NCBI RefSeq assembly: GCF_000448565.1
Contig: NZ_CM002128.1
Span: 1,495,270-1,548,315 of the forward strand
Source: Streptococcus sp. HSISM1
GTDB taxonomy: Bacteria; Bacillota; Bacilli; Lactobacillales; Streptococcaceae
Reading direction: 5' to 3'
DNA length: 53,046 nt
Positions 1 through 7,682 of this stretch are shown here, in pieces. Both the position numbers and the translations under genes were made by a program. How positions within the stretch are numbered: position 1 is the first letter of the stretch; every line of letters begins with the position of its first letter. The notes under the pieces were generated by a model, which saw only the letters and a program-made list of their open reading frames with translations, did not search any database and was not told where the DNA came from.

Positions 1-775
1 GTTGAATCATATATTGAGTTTTTAACAAAATCAAATATAAAATCAAACACTCTACGACGAAAAATCGCAAGTTTGAAGGTTTTTTATAACTATTTAAAAT
101 TTCAAGATATAATTGATGAAAATCCTTTTAATCAACTACGATTTCAATTTCGGAAGGAAAAATATTACCTAAAACCATTCCTTATGATATTTTAAAAAGT
201 GTCTACTCATATTCAGAACAAAAAGTTATCTATTCAAAATCTAAATATCAAAAACAAAAAGCTGAAAGAAATTTACTAATCATTTCCTTATTACTTTCAA
301 CTGGCATTCGGATTTCTGAGCTTTGTCATATTCATCTTAAAGATATTAATTTTTCAAATAGAACACTTCATATTATCGGGAAAGGAAAAAAGAACGTATC
401 CTCTTTTTAGGAGACCAAACAACCTTTAGTTTATTGAAAACATATATAAATAAATACTGCGTCCGACCTAATGACTATTTATTTACTGGTCAAAATCCTC
501 TTAAAGCACTGTCAGAACAAAGCGTACGTCTAATTTTAAAGAAGCTGGTTAAGAAAAACAACTTATCTATAACTATCACGCCACATATGTTTAGACACAG
601 CTTTGCTACAATGCTACTGGATAAAGATGTAGATATTCGTTATATACAGCAAATACTTGGACATAGCTCTATTTCTGTAACTCAGATCTATACTCATGTA
701 TCTCAATCAAAACAAAAAGAAATACTCACTCTGTGTAATCCCATATCTTCCATTCGTTCTCGACCACAAAAGTAA
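1..775 (+). pseudogene. Tyrosine recombinase/integrase, 5'-truncated, two frameshifts
   Basis: Three reading-frame pieces join into one XerC/D-like site-specific recombinase that runs off the left edge. The catalytic signatures are visible: the first Arg in STGIRISEL (about 300-327), then HMFRHSFATMLL and GHSSISVTQIYTHVS (His-x-x-Arg, His, Tyr) near 587-705. The frame breaks at an A5 run (158-162) and an A6 run (384-390). One added A at each restores a continuous 258-codon frame. Both could be real decay or base-calling contraction. The second sits in A AAA AAG, a sequence that can also support -1 ribosomal slippage, but I do not favour that. It lies at the edge of an AT-rich island and may have moved it. 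Confidence 0.8.
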
Positions 776-875
776 AATAACTATAGTTAAATCAAAACAG
801 TTTGATGATTTCCTTCTAGAAATTTTTACTCTATTTATTTTAAAAGAACAAGTATCTAATTTCATTATTATCAAC

Positions 876-908
876 AAAAGGTAGTTCTATATTTTTGAAC
901 TACCTTTT
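876..908 (+). terminator. Intrinsic terminator-like hairpin after the integrase
   Basis: A 12-bp perfect stem (AAAAGGTAGTTC / GAACTACCTTTT) with a 9-base loop, ending in TTTT. It lies about 100 bases after the integrase stop and could terminate on either strand. Confidence 0.6.
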
Positions 909-981
909 ACATATTACAAATATTTTGTATCTTCTATTTTATTTAGATTTTGTGATTTTCTCTAGCCAAAGATACTCTTTT

Positions 982-1211
982 TTATGAACAATCTTCCAGG
1001 AGAACTTTATCAATAATTTCTTATTTTAATTTAGGAAAATAATAACGATTCTTTACTCTTTTGCGATTTCTATTCCATAACGATCAATCAATTTAATCAT
1101 GTACTGAAGATTAGAAATCTTTATCCCAAATTGATTTGAAAGTCGCCTAAAACTCTCTCCTTGCTTTCTTGATTCATATATTTGAACTTTATCTTCAAAA
1201 GTTAATTTCAT
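982..1211 (-). pseudogene. IS3-family transposase OrfA remnant
   Basis: An ATG at 1211 opens a 52-residue frame (stop at 1053) starting MKLTFEDKVQIYESRKQGES and including LSNQFGI and YMIKLIDRYGIEI. This is the helix-turn-helix N-terminus of streptococcal IS3-family OrfA proteins. Similarity continues in a second frame (KNRYYFPKLK, then a stop, then EIIDKVLLED), so the copy carries a frameshift and a nonsense codon. No OrfB is present. Too short for ordinary ORF calling; a genuine decayed insertion sequence. Confidence 0.75.
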
Positions 1212-1218
1212 AATAAAA

Positions 1219-1260
1219 GCACCCCAAAAGTTAGATTTTTCTGTCTAACTTTTAGGGTGC
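1219..1260. repeat. IS-end hairpin / terminator
   Basis: A 17-position inverted repeat with a single mismatch (GCACCCCAAAAGTTAGA / TCTAACTTTTAGGGTGC) directly upstream of the IS3 OrfA start. This is the usual place for the left-end structure of these elements. On the minus strand it is followed by TTTTATT, so it could also end transcription from the peptide cluster whose last gene stops at 1366. Confidence 0.6.
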
Positions 1261-1267
1261 AGTTCAA

Positions 1268-1310
1268 ATCCGTTGCTTTTTTGGAGCTAAAGGACTTTTG
1301 TCCCAGACTC
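1268..1310. repeat. Half copy of a streptococcal palindromic repeat
   Basis: The segment CGTTGCTTTTTTGGAGCTAA followed by AGGACTTTTGTCCCAGACTC is the reverse complement of one half of the element at 46191-46287 and is related to 51133-51194. Only half of the palindrome is present here. The rest of 774-1365 (592 bases without an intact gene) is the terminator, the IS3 remnant and its end hairpin. Confidence 0.6.
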
Positions 1311-1365
1311 ACTAAACATAGAGTACGTAGCATTTAGGTTATCTTTCTTAAAATTAAATAAGTTA

Positions 1366-2118
1366 TTATTTTTTACATATAAATAGCACCCGTTCCGTAC
1401 TATTAGAATCCCATAACAATTCAGAATATCCATCTCGTATCTCTACCGTTTTGAAACCAATTTCAAAAAGTTTTTTCTCAAGTTCTTCAATATTATGAAA
1501 ATAGTTATATATTGTTGAATCAAATCTTAAATAAGGAGTATTTTTATCTATTTTAAATGCACCATGAAATCTTGTAAAACCAACACCATGGATTTCATCT
1601 ACAAACCCTTCCCTAATAGATATTCCATCATCATCACTTGAAGATATAAAATAGTTATTATTTTTAATACCAATTGGAGTATTCATGTCAAAAATAAAAT
1701 ATCCTGAGTTTGATAATAGAGAGAAAACTGTTTTAAATACCTCGTAGATATCTTTATCTGTTTTTAAATGATTAAGTGCATCTGCTGTTGCAACTACTAC
1801 CTGATAATCATCTTTTGAATTAAATTCTACAATATCGCTCTGAATCAATTTAGTTTTAGATAAATTTGTCTTAGCAACCTCTAACATACTCTCAGAAATG
1901 TCAACACCATTCGTTTCCCAGCCTTTGTCTTCAAATTGAACAAGGAGGTTGCCCGTACCACACATTATGTCTAGAATTCTTCCGGTCTGTAATCCGTTTC
2001 TATTTAGAAAACACATTATAAAATTTCCATATTTTTTAGCTTGACCTGTCAAATACTTATTATAAAATAAAGAAAAATTTTTATCGTAATTCTTTTTTTG
2101 ATAGTTGTTATTATTCAT
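1366..2118 (-). CDS. Class I SAM-dependent methyltransferase, last gene of the peptide cluster
   Basis: 250 residues from the ATG at 2118, which has AAGGAG five bases upstream; a longer TTG start at 2133 lacks a better site. Motif I is LDIMCGTGNLL, followed by the acidic GVDISESML that binds the SAM ribose, and a DALNHL loop, which gives a Rossmann-fold methyltransferase. It starts one base after the MFS stop, so it is co-transcribed with the cluster. Target unknown. Context suggests it methylates the cluster's peptide product or a nucleotide-like part of it; a carboxymethyl-type chemistry as in some microcin C clusters is possible but not visible in the sequence. Confidence 0.8.
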   Translation of the reverse strand: MNNNNYQKKNYDKNFSLFYNKYLTGQAKKYGNFIMCFLNRNGLQTGRILDIMCGTGNLLVQFEDKGWETNGVDISESMLEVAKTNLSKTKLIQSDIVEFNSKDDYQVVVATADALNHLKTDKDIYEVFKTVFSLLSNSGYFIFDMNTPIGIKNNNYFISSSDDDGISIREGFVDEIHGVGFTRFHGAFKIDKNTPYLRFDSTIYNYFHNIEELEKKLFEIGFKTVEIRDGYSELLWDSNSTERVLFICKK

Positions 2119-2119
2119 T

Positions 2120-3271
2120 TTATCTCCTTCCAAACTCTATATATGATAATAATGACAATAGCATTAAAGTTGTACAAATTAAACTAATAGTAATTTGCAA
2201 ACTAAATAAACCCGACAATAAACTTACTAAAATTGATCCAAATGTCAACATAATAGAATTGGCAAAATTAATTAGAGATATAGATGATGCTCTAATATCA
2301 TCTCTCAAATCCTCATGAACCGTAGAATCAATTATGACGGACAGCAGTTCGTATAAAATATTAGGAACCATAAAACTTATTGTTACAATTATCGAGTGAT
2401 ACGGGAACCTCCCTATCCCTAAAAATAGTAGCAAAGAAATGAAAAATATAATAACTGCAACCCCTCTACTAGACCATTTACTTGTTAACTTTTCACTAAA
2501 AAAAGATAATACAGATCCTAACACAGATACAATTGCATAAATTAATGATACCTGCCCTGTAGTTAAACTTAATTGCTCTAGAACAACTGGCATATATTGA
2601 TAACTTAACGTTACGGATGACATCAAAAATGCAGACGATACTAATATATACTTGAACTTTTTTGTCGTTTTGACAAAATCATATAATCTTTCTAAATATA
2701 GTTTTATTGCTTTTTTATTATCTGCAATAGGCTCAACTTCTCTTATCTTAGAAACATCAAATGATGTTATACAGATTAGAGCAACTACTCTGAATAATAA
2801 TGATATCAAAAATAACAGTGTCCAAGATTTTTCTGCAATCCAGCCTCCAATTAAATTCCCAAAAGCAACTGATATTATCCCTAAAGAATTAAAAATTCCC
2901 ATATATTTTAGAAATTTATTACCATCTGTAATATTGTATAACAATGAGGTATCAGTCCCAGATATGAGAGATAGTCCTAGTGAAAAACAAATAAATCCAA
3001 TATAAATGACCATTCGATTAAGCGGAAAAAAGTAAGATATTAAATAAAAAATACAGATCAATTCTGCTAACTGCAATGCTCTTTTATAACCTATCTTATC
3101 AGCGATAATTCCTGAAGGAATTTCAAATATCGCTGAAAAAAAAGTGAATATTCCCTGTAAAAGTGCTATCTCAGCAATACTCCATCCAAAATTCTGTAGA
3201 TATATCATCCAAACTATTAGTTCTGGCATCATGTTTGAAAAACTATTATAAACTAAAATTTTCTTCATCAT
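2120..3271 (-). CDS. MFS transporter, probable exporter of the cluster product
   Basis: 383 residues with about 12 hydrophobic segments. The N-terminal half carries the loop GIIADKIGYKRAL, the classic MFS motif A between helices 2 and 3 (G-x-x-x-D-x-x-G-x-[KR]). It resembles Gram-positive drug/peptide efflux MFS proteins. Its start overlaps the end of the M3-like gene by 26 bases, which implies translational coupling. In microcin C operons an MFS protein (MccC) exports the modified peptide and gives self-protection; I infer the same role from position. Substrate not established. Confidence 0.85.
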   Translation of the reverse strand: MMKKILVYNSFSNMMPELIVWMIYLQNFGWSIAEIALLQGIFTFFSAIFEIPSGIIADKIGYKRALQLAELICIFYLISYFFPLNRMVIYIGFICFSLGLSLISGTDTSLLYNITDGNKFLKYMGIFNSLGIISVAFGNLIGGWIAEKSWTLLFLISLLFRVVALICITSFDVSKIREVEPIADNKKAIKLYLERLYDFVKTTKKFKYILVSSAFLMSSVTLSYQYMPVVLEQLSLTTGQVSLIYAIVSVLGSVLSFFSEKLTSKWSSRGVAVIIFFISLLLFLGIGRFPYHSIIVTISFMVPNILYELLSVIIDSTVHEDLRDDIRASSISLINFANSIMLTFGSILVSLLSGLFSLQITISLICTTLMLLSLLSYIEFGRR

Positions 3272-4942
3272 ATTTTCTCATAATATCTGTTACACAACTC
3301 TCTACTAATTTTTCGTAAGATAATTCTTCTCCAAGAACCATATTAAAAAATTCTTTGTCAGATATTCTTTCCCCTTTCTTTAGTAATTCAATCACAAATT
3401 CTAGACTTTTATCTTTCTTATAAAAATCATACGCAAGTATAAATGCAATGATATATCTAAAGTCATAACCATCCATATAAAAATGTTCATGCCTAACCCA
3501 ATTATAGCGATTAATGGGCATTTCCTCGAAATTTTTTATCGAATGGAACTTTGACATTATTTCATACCAAACATCAGAAATGTCCTCATTATCTAATTTT
3601 TGGTTTTTTGATTTAGTATATAACTGATATTCAATTGTACTATAAATAAAGGGTATAATAAAAGAATCTCTAATGAAATTATCAACTTGATCGAAAATGA
3701 TCAATTTTTCTTCAAAATTATTTCCTAAATAGTCGATTAAATACAATGTGCCTAAAATTGAAATAAATTCTGTTTTTAGAATTGATAACTCAGAATATAT
3801 AAACATACCATTTTGAGATGCATAATACTGCCCTATTGCTCCTGAAATCTCATGAGTCAGCTCAAATAAATCATCAAATTCACTATTCCAATTTACTGTT
3901 ATAAATGGATGAACTCCAAAGCAACTAATTGATCTTTGTCCAGGGTGCCGCAAAGTGTTCTTCTCCCTAGATATCCAATTATTAGTTATAACTTCTTCTA
4001 CAGCATTATAAAATTCTCCCCCTTTAACACGGAAAGTATTTAAAATAATTTTTGTAGCCTCGCTAAAAGATAATTTGAAGTTATCGCTATTTTTTAAATA
4101 GTAGAGATCAGAATAGGTAAATTTATTTAAGCCACTACGCTTGATTTTATTGTTTAAGATTTCCTCATGTAATAGAATAATTTTCTGCGTTATATTCTCT
4201 TGGAAGAAAAAAACACTCTGACTTTTATCAAAAATATTATTATAAACAAACATATCATAAGCATTTTCAAATCCATTTTGTTTAGCTATAAAGTTTTTCA
4301 ACTGAAAGTGAGTATTTAAAAAAAATGATGCTAAATTTGAATTTTCTTTTAAAAAAATTTCAACAGATTCATATGCCTCTCTGCGGTAAATTTGTTCCTC
4401 TACTCTAAGATATTGTAGGATATTTTCTTCTGTTATTTTCTCTATCCTATCATTTGTTGTAAATTTACCTATATATTCAAAACTACCATACCAATTAATA
4501 TAGGCATCCCTTGGTGATACTTTTTTATATAAATTTTTGCTATCAAAATCTTTCATACTAACAGAATCAGTCAACTTCTGTTGAAAAAATTGTTCATATT
4601 TTTTAGTTTTTCACTGCTTCTAAGTACCTCCAACGTTTTATCACTATTTAAAAATAGATTATTAAATAGCTTAATTTTTCTGTTAAATAATTGGTAAAGA
4701 GAATAAATTTCATGGATTCGCTTTGTTATATATGTGTTTGCTGAATCTTGCTCTCTTCTAAGCAAACCATAAGTATATAATCTATCTAACTTTTCTGAAT
4801 AATACTCGATTTTAGTAAAATCTTCATCAAGTATTTCAAGTTCAAATTTAAAACTCGGCATCTTCTCAAGAGATACTCTAGTTTCCTTCATTGCCTCTTC
4901 CCATTGTAAATCGTCGTAGTATAGTTTTGTTAAATCCCACAT
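3246..4942 (-). CDS. M3 (PepF-like) oligopeptidase homologue, zinc site altered, one frameshift
   Basis: Two overlapping frames (4571-4942 and 3246-4574) together match oligoendopeptidase F: N-terminal MWDLTKLYYDDLQWEE, then GQRSISCFGVHPFITVNWN before the metal site. The second frame begins only with TTG, and one added T in the T6 run near 4583 fuses them into 565 residues, close to PepF length. The normal HEXXH is HEISG here (residues 241-245 of the second frame), so the second zinc histidine is Gly, while the downstream ligand Glu (SILKTEF) is kept. It is likely inactive or uses altered chemistry, and may bind the peptide rather than cut it. Overlaps the genes on both sides. Confidence 0.75.
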
Positions 4943-6288
4943 AGTTTATCCTTGTTAAACATCTTATTCATATTAATTAGGCCATTATCAGTTAGTTCAA
5001 TTTCAGGTAGTTCAGGATTTTTAATATAGTATTGCCTGAAAACCCCAAAATCTAAAACTCTAGAACTTTTTCTAATTAAATTCACCAGTGCAGTAGTCTT
5101 TATTTCCTTCTCTCTATTATCTGTTGACTTAATATATTCATTTATTAAACCAACATACGTTTGCTTATCTTTCTGATCAATAAACTGGATTTGTTCAATA
5201 AATTCATCTAATTGATTTTTTGTAATTGGTTCAATTAATTCTAAAATCAAATCATATTTCTCCCAATTTTCAGAAAGATAAGCCTTGAAACTGAGAGGAT
5301 AACTCTTAACTTTTATACTATATCTATTCATAACTTTAGTTATAATATCAACAATCAAGTCATTAGGGAAATAGTCTGGATACAAAAATCTAGTCATTCG
5401 TTCCGTATCTGTACTAATTACATTATTGTATCGATAATATAATTCATTGCAATTTACATTAATATATTTTAGCAAATTGTTTGATTTTTTTAGTTCATAT
5501 ATAATTTCATCTTTAATATTAGCGCTATGTTCCTTAATCTCATCGTACATTTTAGCGTTAAATAGTAATCTGAAATGTATGTCAGATTGGAGTTCATAAT
5601 TTTTGTGTCTCAAGACACTATCTTCTAAATTTAAAGAGGTGAATCCAGTATAAGCCATCTTACCAGATTGAATCTGCTGAATTTGATTGTGTATATCTAT
5701 CTCCTCTATAATCTCTACAGCATTCGGAAGTTTATTGTCAGATATATTTTTCTCTAGAATTATCTTCTTATTTGTTGAAAGTTTACAAAAATATCCTCCT
5801 GAAGTAGTTTGAAAGTCAATCTCATCCTGCCTAAATTTTAACGGTGAAAAATTTGGACAGGAAAAAACATCTTTATATGTGTTGAGATTGAAAACATTCG
5901 CAAAAAACACATTGTCTTCAACCCACATCTCTATATTCTCTAGTTTAGCATTACCATAGATAAAATCTTTAGCACCTTTTATAAAGTCCAAATAATAAAA
6001 GCATTTTTTTCTTTGACTAAAAATTAACCTTAGAGTATATAAAAATTCTATAGCTGAAAGACTTGTATTATCAGACCAAAATACCTCATCTGTGAATTTT
6101 AAACAAATTACATTGTCTTTACTCATATCTACAAAATACGGTGATATATATTCACCTTGTAATTTTTTAATAATTGGTGTATATAAGAAACTAACAAATA
6201 GCCTAGTGTTCGTATCCATAGCATCCATAGGTATTAAACTTTCAGGTAAATCATCAACAAAAAAAATTATATTGTTTATTTTATCCAT
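4930..6288 (-). CDS. Cytoplasmic family-5 solute-binding-protein-like protein
   Basis: 452 residues. The stretch FTDEVFWSDNTSLSAIEFLY (about 65-84) matches the signature of oligopeptide-binding proteins (SBP_bac_5), and GGYFCKLSTNKKIILEKNIS matches the conserved G-x-Y-x-L...LEKN segment. Unlike the family norm it has no signal peptide or lipobox; the N-terminus MDKINNIIFFVDD goes straight into the domain. It overlaps the E1 gene by 8 bases and the M3-like gene by 13. An intracellular oligopeptide-binding fold in a peptide-modification operon suggests a carrier or recognition partner for the precursor. SgrR also has such a domain inside the cell, but no DNA-binding domain is seen here. Confidence 0.7.
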   Translation of the reverse strand: MDKINNIIFFVDDLPESLIPMDAMDTNTRLFVSFLYTPIIKKLQGEYISPYFVDMSKDNVICLKFTDEVFWSDNTSLSAIEFLYTLRLIFSQRKKCFYYLDFIKGAKDFIYGNAKLENIEMWVEDNVFFANVFNLNTYKDVFSCPNFSPLKFRQDEIDFQTTSGGYFCKLSTNKKIILEKNISDNKLPNAVEIIEEIDIHNQIQQIQSGKMAYTGFTSLNLEDSVLRHKNYELQSDIHFRLLFNAKMYDEIKEHSANIKDEIIYELKKSNNLLKYINVNCNELYYRYNNVISTDTERMTRFLYPDYFPNDLIVDIITKVMNRYSIKVKSYPLSFKAYLSENWEKYDLILELIEPITKNQLDEFIEQIQFIDQKDKQTYVGLINEYIKSTDNREKEIKTTALVNLIRKSSRVLDFGVFRQYYIKNPELPEIELTDNGLINMNKMFNKDKLCGI

Positions 6289-7213
6289 CTTCAGTAATTT
6301 CCATTGTTTTAAAATTTATTACATGGTAGTCGTAAAAGTTATATGAGGATTTAACTATATCTTTAAAAAGATAATCAAAAACAATCTGACTCAATAAAGA
6401 TGCTGTTACCATATTAGTTGTAGAAATGGAAGCCTTTAAATGAGCTGAAATTTCTTTTGAATCAGATTTATTAAACTGATTGTATCTATCATATATTGGA
6501 TTTATCGTCCCAGTTTCTAGACCAACATGTCCTGATATTACAGGGATATCCTTTTCTGAACAGGCTTCGGCAATTATATATTCAATATTACTAGGTGTAT
6601 CAGCACAATTAATTACTATCTGATAATTAGCTTGATCTAATATATTAAGAACTTGTTCTTCTTTTGTAATGAACTGTTCCCACTTTTTAATAGTAACACC
6701 AGACCAATTTTTTAAAACATTTTCTTCTAAAACATCGATTTTGCCTCTTCCGACATCTTCTTTTGTGTAAAACAATTGCCTATTTAGATTCGTTTGTTCA
6801 ACCTTATCTTTATCAACAATAGTGAAGTTGTTAAAACCAGCTTGTAATAAATTATTAAAAACAATGGTACCTATTCCTCCGCAGCCAATAATTAAAATAG
6901 GAGCATTTAAAATTTCAATAATATTCAAATCAGACAAAACTAGTTTTGAACTAGCGCGATCTAATATATACAAAAGTGTTCGTTCATTTAATAATATATC
7001 ATCCCTGGTCTGCTTATATTCTGGAAAAACCAAATCGTTTTGAATTAAAAATTCACTCAATTCAGAATCCTTTGATAGATTGTGGAGATTTAATAGAATA
7101 TTATAAAAAGTTCTATTATTATCTGTTATTAGAAAAGATTTTGTCCCTGAATTAATAACAACTTTTTTTGATTCATCACTATAATATAAAGCTATATTCT
7201 CTTTTAGTTTCAT
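6281..7213 (-). CDS. ThiF/MccB-like E1 adenylyltransferase, probable peptide-modifying enzyme
   Basis: 310 residues from the ATG at 7213, which has GGAGG four bases upstream; the upstream ATG at 7261 would read through a hairpin. The first ~95 residues resemble the peptide-clamp region found in MccB/PaaA-type enzymes. The Rossmann part shows GCGGIG (110-115), the acidic turn IVDKDKVEQ (132-140), NLNRQ (142-146), Lys158 and NCAD (202-205), the ATP and adenylation residues of E1 enzymes. No paired CxxC zinc cysteines are seen. E1 enzymes activate a carboxylate as an acyl-adenylate; here the 17-residue peptide immediately upstream is the likely substrate. Analogies: MccB (microcin C7) and PaaA (pantocin A). 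Confidence 0.8.
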   Translation of the reverse strand: MKLKENIALYYSDESKKVVINSGTKSFLITDNNRTFYNILLNLHNLSKDSELSEFLIQNDLVFPEYKQTRDDILLNERTLLYILDRASSKLVLSDLNIIEILNAPILIIGCGGIGTIVFNNLLQAGFNNFTIVDKDKVEQTNLNRQLFYTKEDVGRGKIDVLEENVLKNWSGVTIKKWEQFITKEEQVLNILDQANYQIVINCADTPSNIEYIIAEACSEKDIPVISGHVGLETGTINPIYDRYNQFNKSDSKEISAHLKASISTTNMVTASLLSQIVFDYLFKDIVKSSYNFYDYHVINFKTMEITEDG

Positions 7214-7221
7214 GTTCCTCC

Positions 7222-7253
7222 AAAAAAGTATCCTAAGACAGAACTTAGGATAC
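7222..7253 (-). terminator. Attenuator/terminator between the peptide gene and the E1 gene
   Basis: A perfect 10-bp stem (GTATCCTAAG / CTTAGGATAC) with a 6-base loop, followed on the minus strand by six T. It lies after the 17-residue peptide gene and before the E1 ribosome-binding site. Precursor genes of modified peptides often have such a leaky terminator, so that precursor mRNA exceeds enzyme mRNA. Confidence 0.8.
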
Positions 7254-7272
7254 CGATACATATCTTACAATA

Positions 7273-7326
7273 TTAAAGTACAGTACGACGAGTTGATTCA
7301 CGAGTTTCTTTTTCTTCTACAATCAT
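7273..7326 (-). CDS. 17-residue peptide, candidate precursor of the cluster
   Basis: ATG at 7326 preceded by GAAAGGAG at ideal spacing; the product is MIVEEKETRESTRRTVL, then TAA. Far below normal ORF cut-offs. The strong ribosome-binding site, its place directly before an E1-type enzyme and the attenuator behind it argue that it is translated and is the substrate. MccA peptides are similarly tiny (7 residues in E. coli) but end in Asn; this ends in Leu. The Glu-Glu pair near the N-terminus recalls the Glu-Glu that PaaA cyclises in pantocin A. Which chemistry applies is unknown. Confidence 0.65.
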   Translation of the reverse strand: MIVEEKETRESTRRTVL

Positions 7327-7391
7327 TTCTGACTCCTTTCTAAATATTATTTAAACATGTTTACAAAATAATTTATAAAACTCTTTCGAGA

Positions 7392-7529
7392 CTATCTCGT
7401 GTAAGTATTCGCTGGGCCAGGGTCAATCTCATTCATTGGTTTCGGTTTATTTGTTCCACCTTTACCAACAGCTAAAATCAATCCTCCCAACAAAGACATG
7501 ACAATGAGTTTCTTTAAAAACTTCTTCAT
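7392..7529 (-). CDS. Phr/PapR-like secreted signal peptide precursor
   Basis: 45 residues: a positive start (MKKFLKKL), a hydrophobic stretch (IVMSLLGGLILAVG), then a polar tail NKPKPMNEIDPGPANTYTR. ATG at 7529 with AAGGAG upstream. This is the layout of Phr-type quorum-sensing pro-peptides: Sec export, trimming to a short C-terminal peptide, re-import by Opp, and binding to a cytoplasmic TPR regulator. It lies directly downstream of a PlcR/TprA-type regulator, the usual partner. A role as a second substrate of the E1 enzyme cannot be excluded. Confidence 0.7.
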   Translation of the reverse strand: MKKFLKKLIVMSLLGGLILAVGKGGTNKPKPMNEIDPGPANTYTR

Positions 7530-7558
7530 AAGAATCTCCTTTAAATTTTGATAGATTT

Positions 7559-7587
7559 ATTTTAGCACTAAAAAATTTTTATGTCAA
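7559..7587 (-). promoter_or_regulatory. Promoter of the signal peptide and modification operon
   Basis: Minus strand: -35 TTGACA (7582-7587), a 17-base spacer, -10 TAAAAT (7559-7564), about 30 bases before the signal-peptide start codon. A near-consensus SigA promoter. Confidence 0.75.
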
Positions 7588-7607
7588 TATTTTTTATAAA
7601 CCTTTTT

Positions 7608-7638
7608 TATACTTTGTTTTTTATACTTTTTTTGTATA
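7608..7638. promoter_or_regulatory. Candidate operator for the PlcR/TprA-type regulator
   Basis: TATAC, seven T, GTATA (7622-7638) is a perfect inverted repeat just upstream of the -35 box; a further TATAC half-site lies at 7608-7612. The position suits an activator or repressor of the signal-peptide promoter. The link to this regulator is inferred. Confidence 0.4.
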
Positions 7639-7648
7639 TAACGATAGC

Positions 7649-7675
7649 AAAAAAACGATACCCGTGAGCATCGTT
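7649..7675 (-). terminator. Terminator of the regulator gene
   Basis: A 6-bp stem AACGAT / ATCGTT (7654-7659 with 7670-7675), followed on the minus strand by a T tract, 8 bases after the regulator stop. It separates the regulator transcript from the peptide operon. Confidence 0.6.
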
Positions 7676-7682
7676 CCAATAT

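Noticed and set aside
384-395. A AAA AAG in the recombinase gene as a programmed -1 frameshift site
   Set aside because: Recombinases of this family are not known to need it, a second break in the same gene has no such site, and the same one-base loss occurs in glnA and other genes.
4571-4574. The two M3 frames as separate genes coupled by TTGA overlap
   Set aside because: The second frame has only a TTG start with no site of its own, and neither piece is a complete domain; one added T gives a normal-length PepF-like protein.
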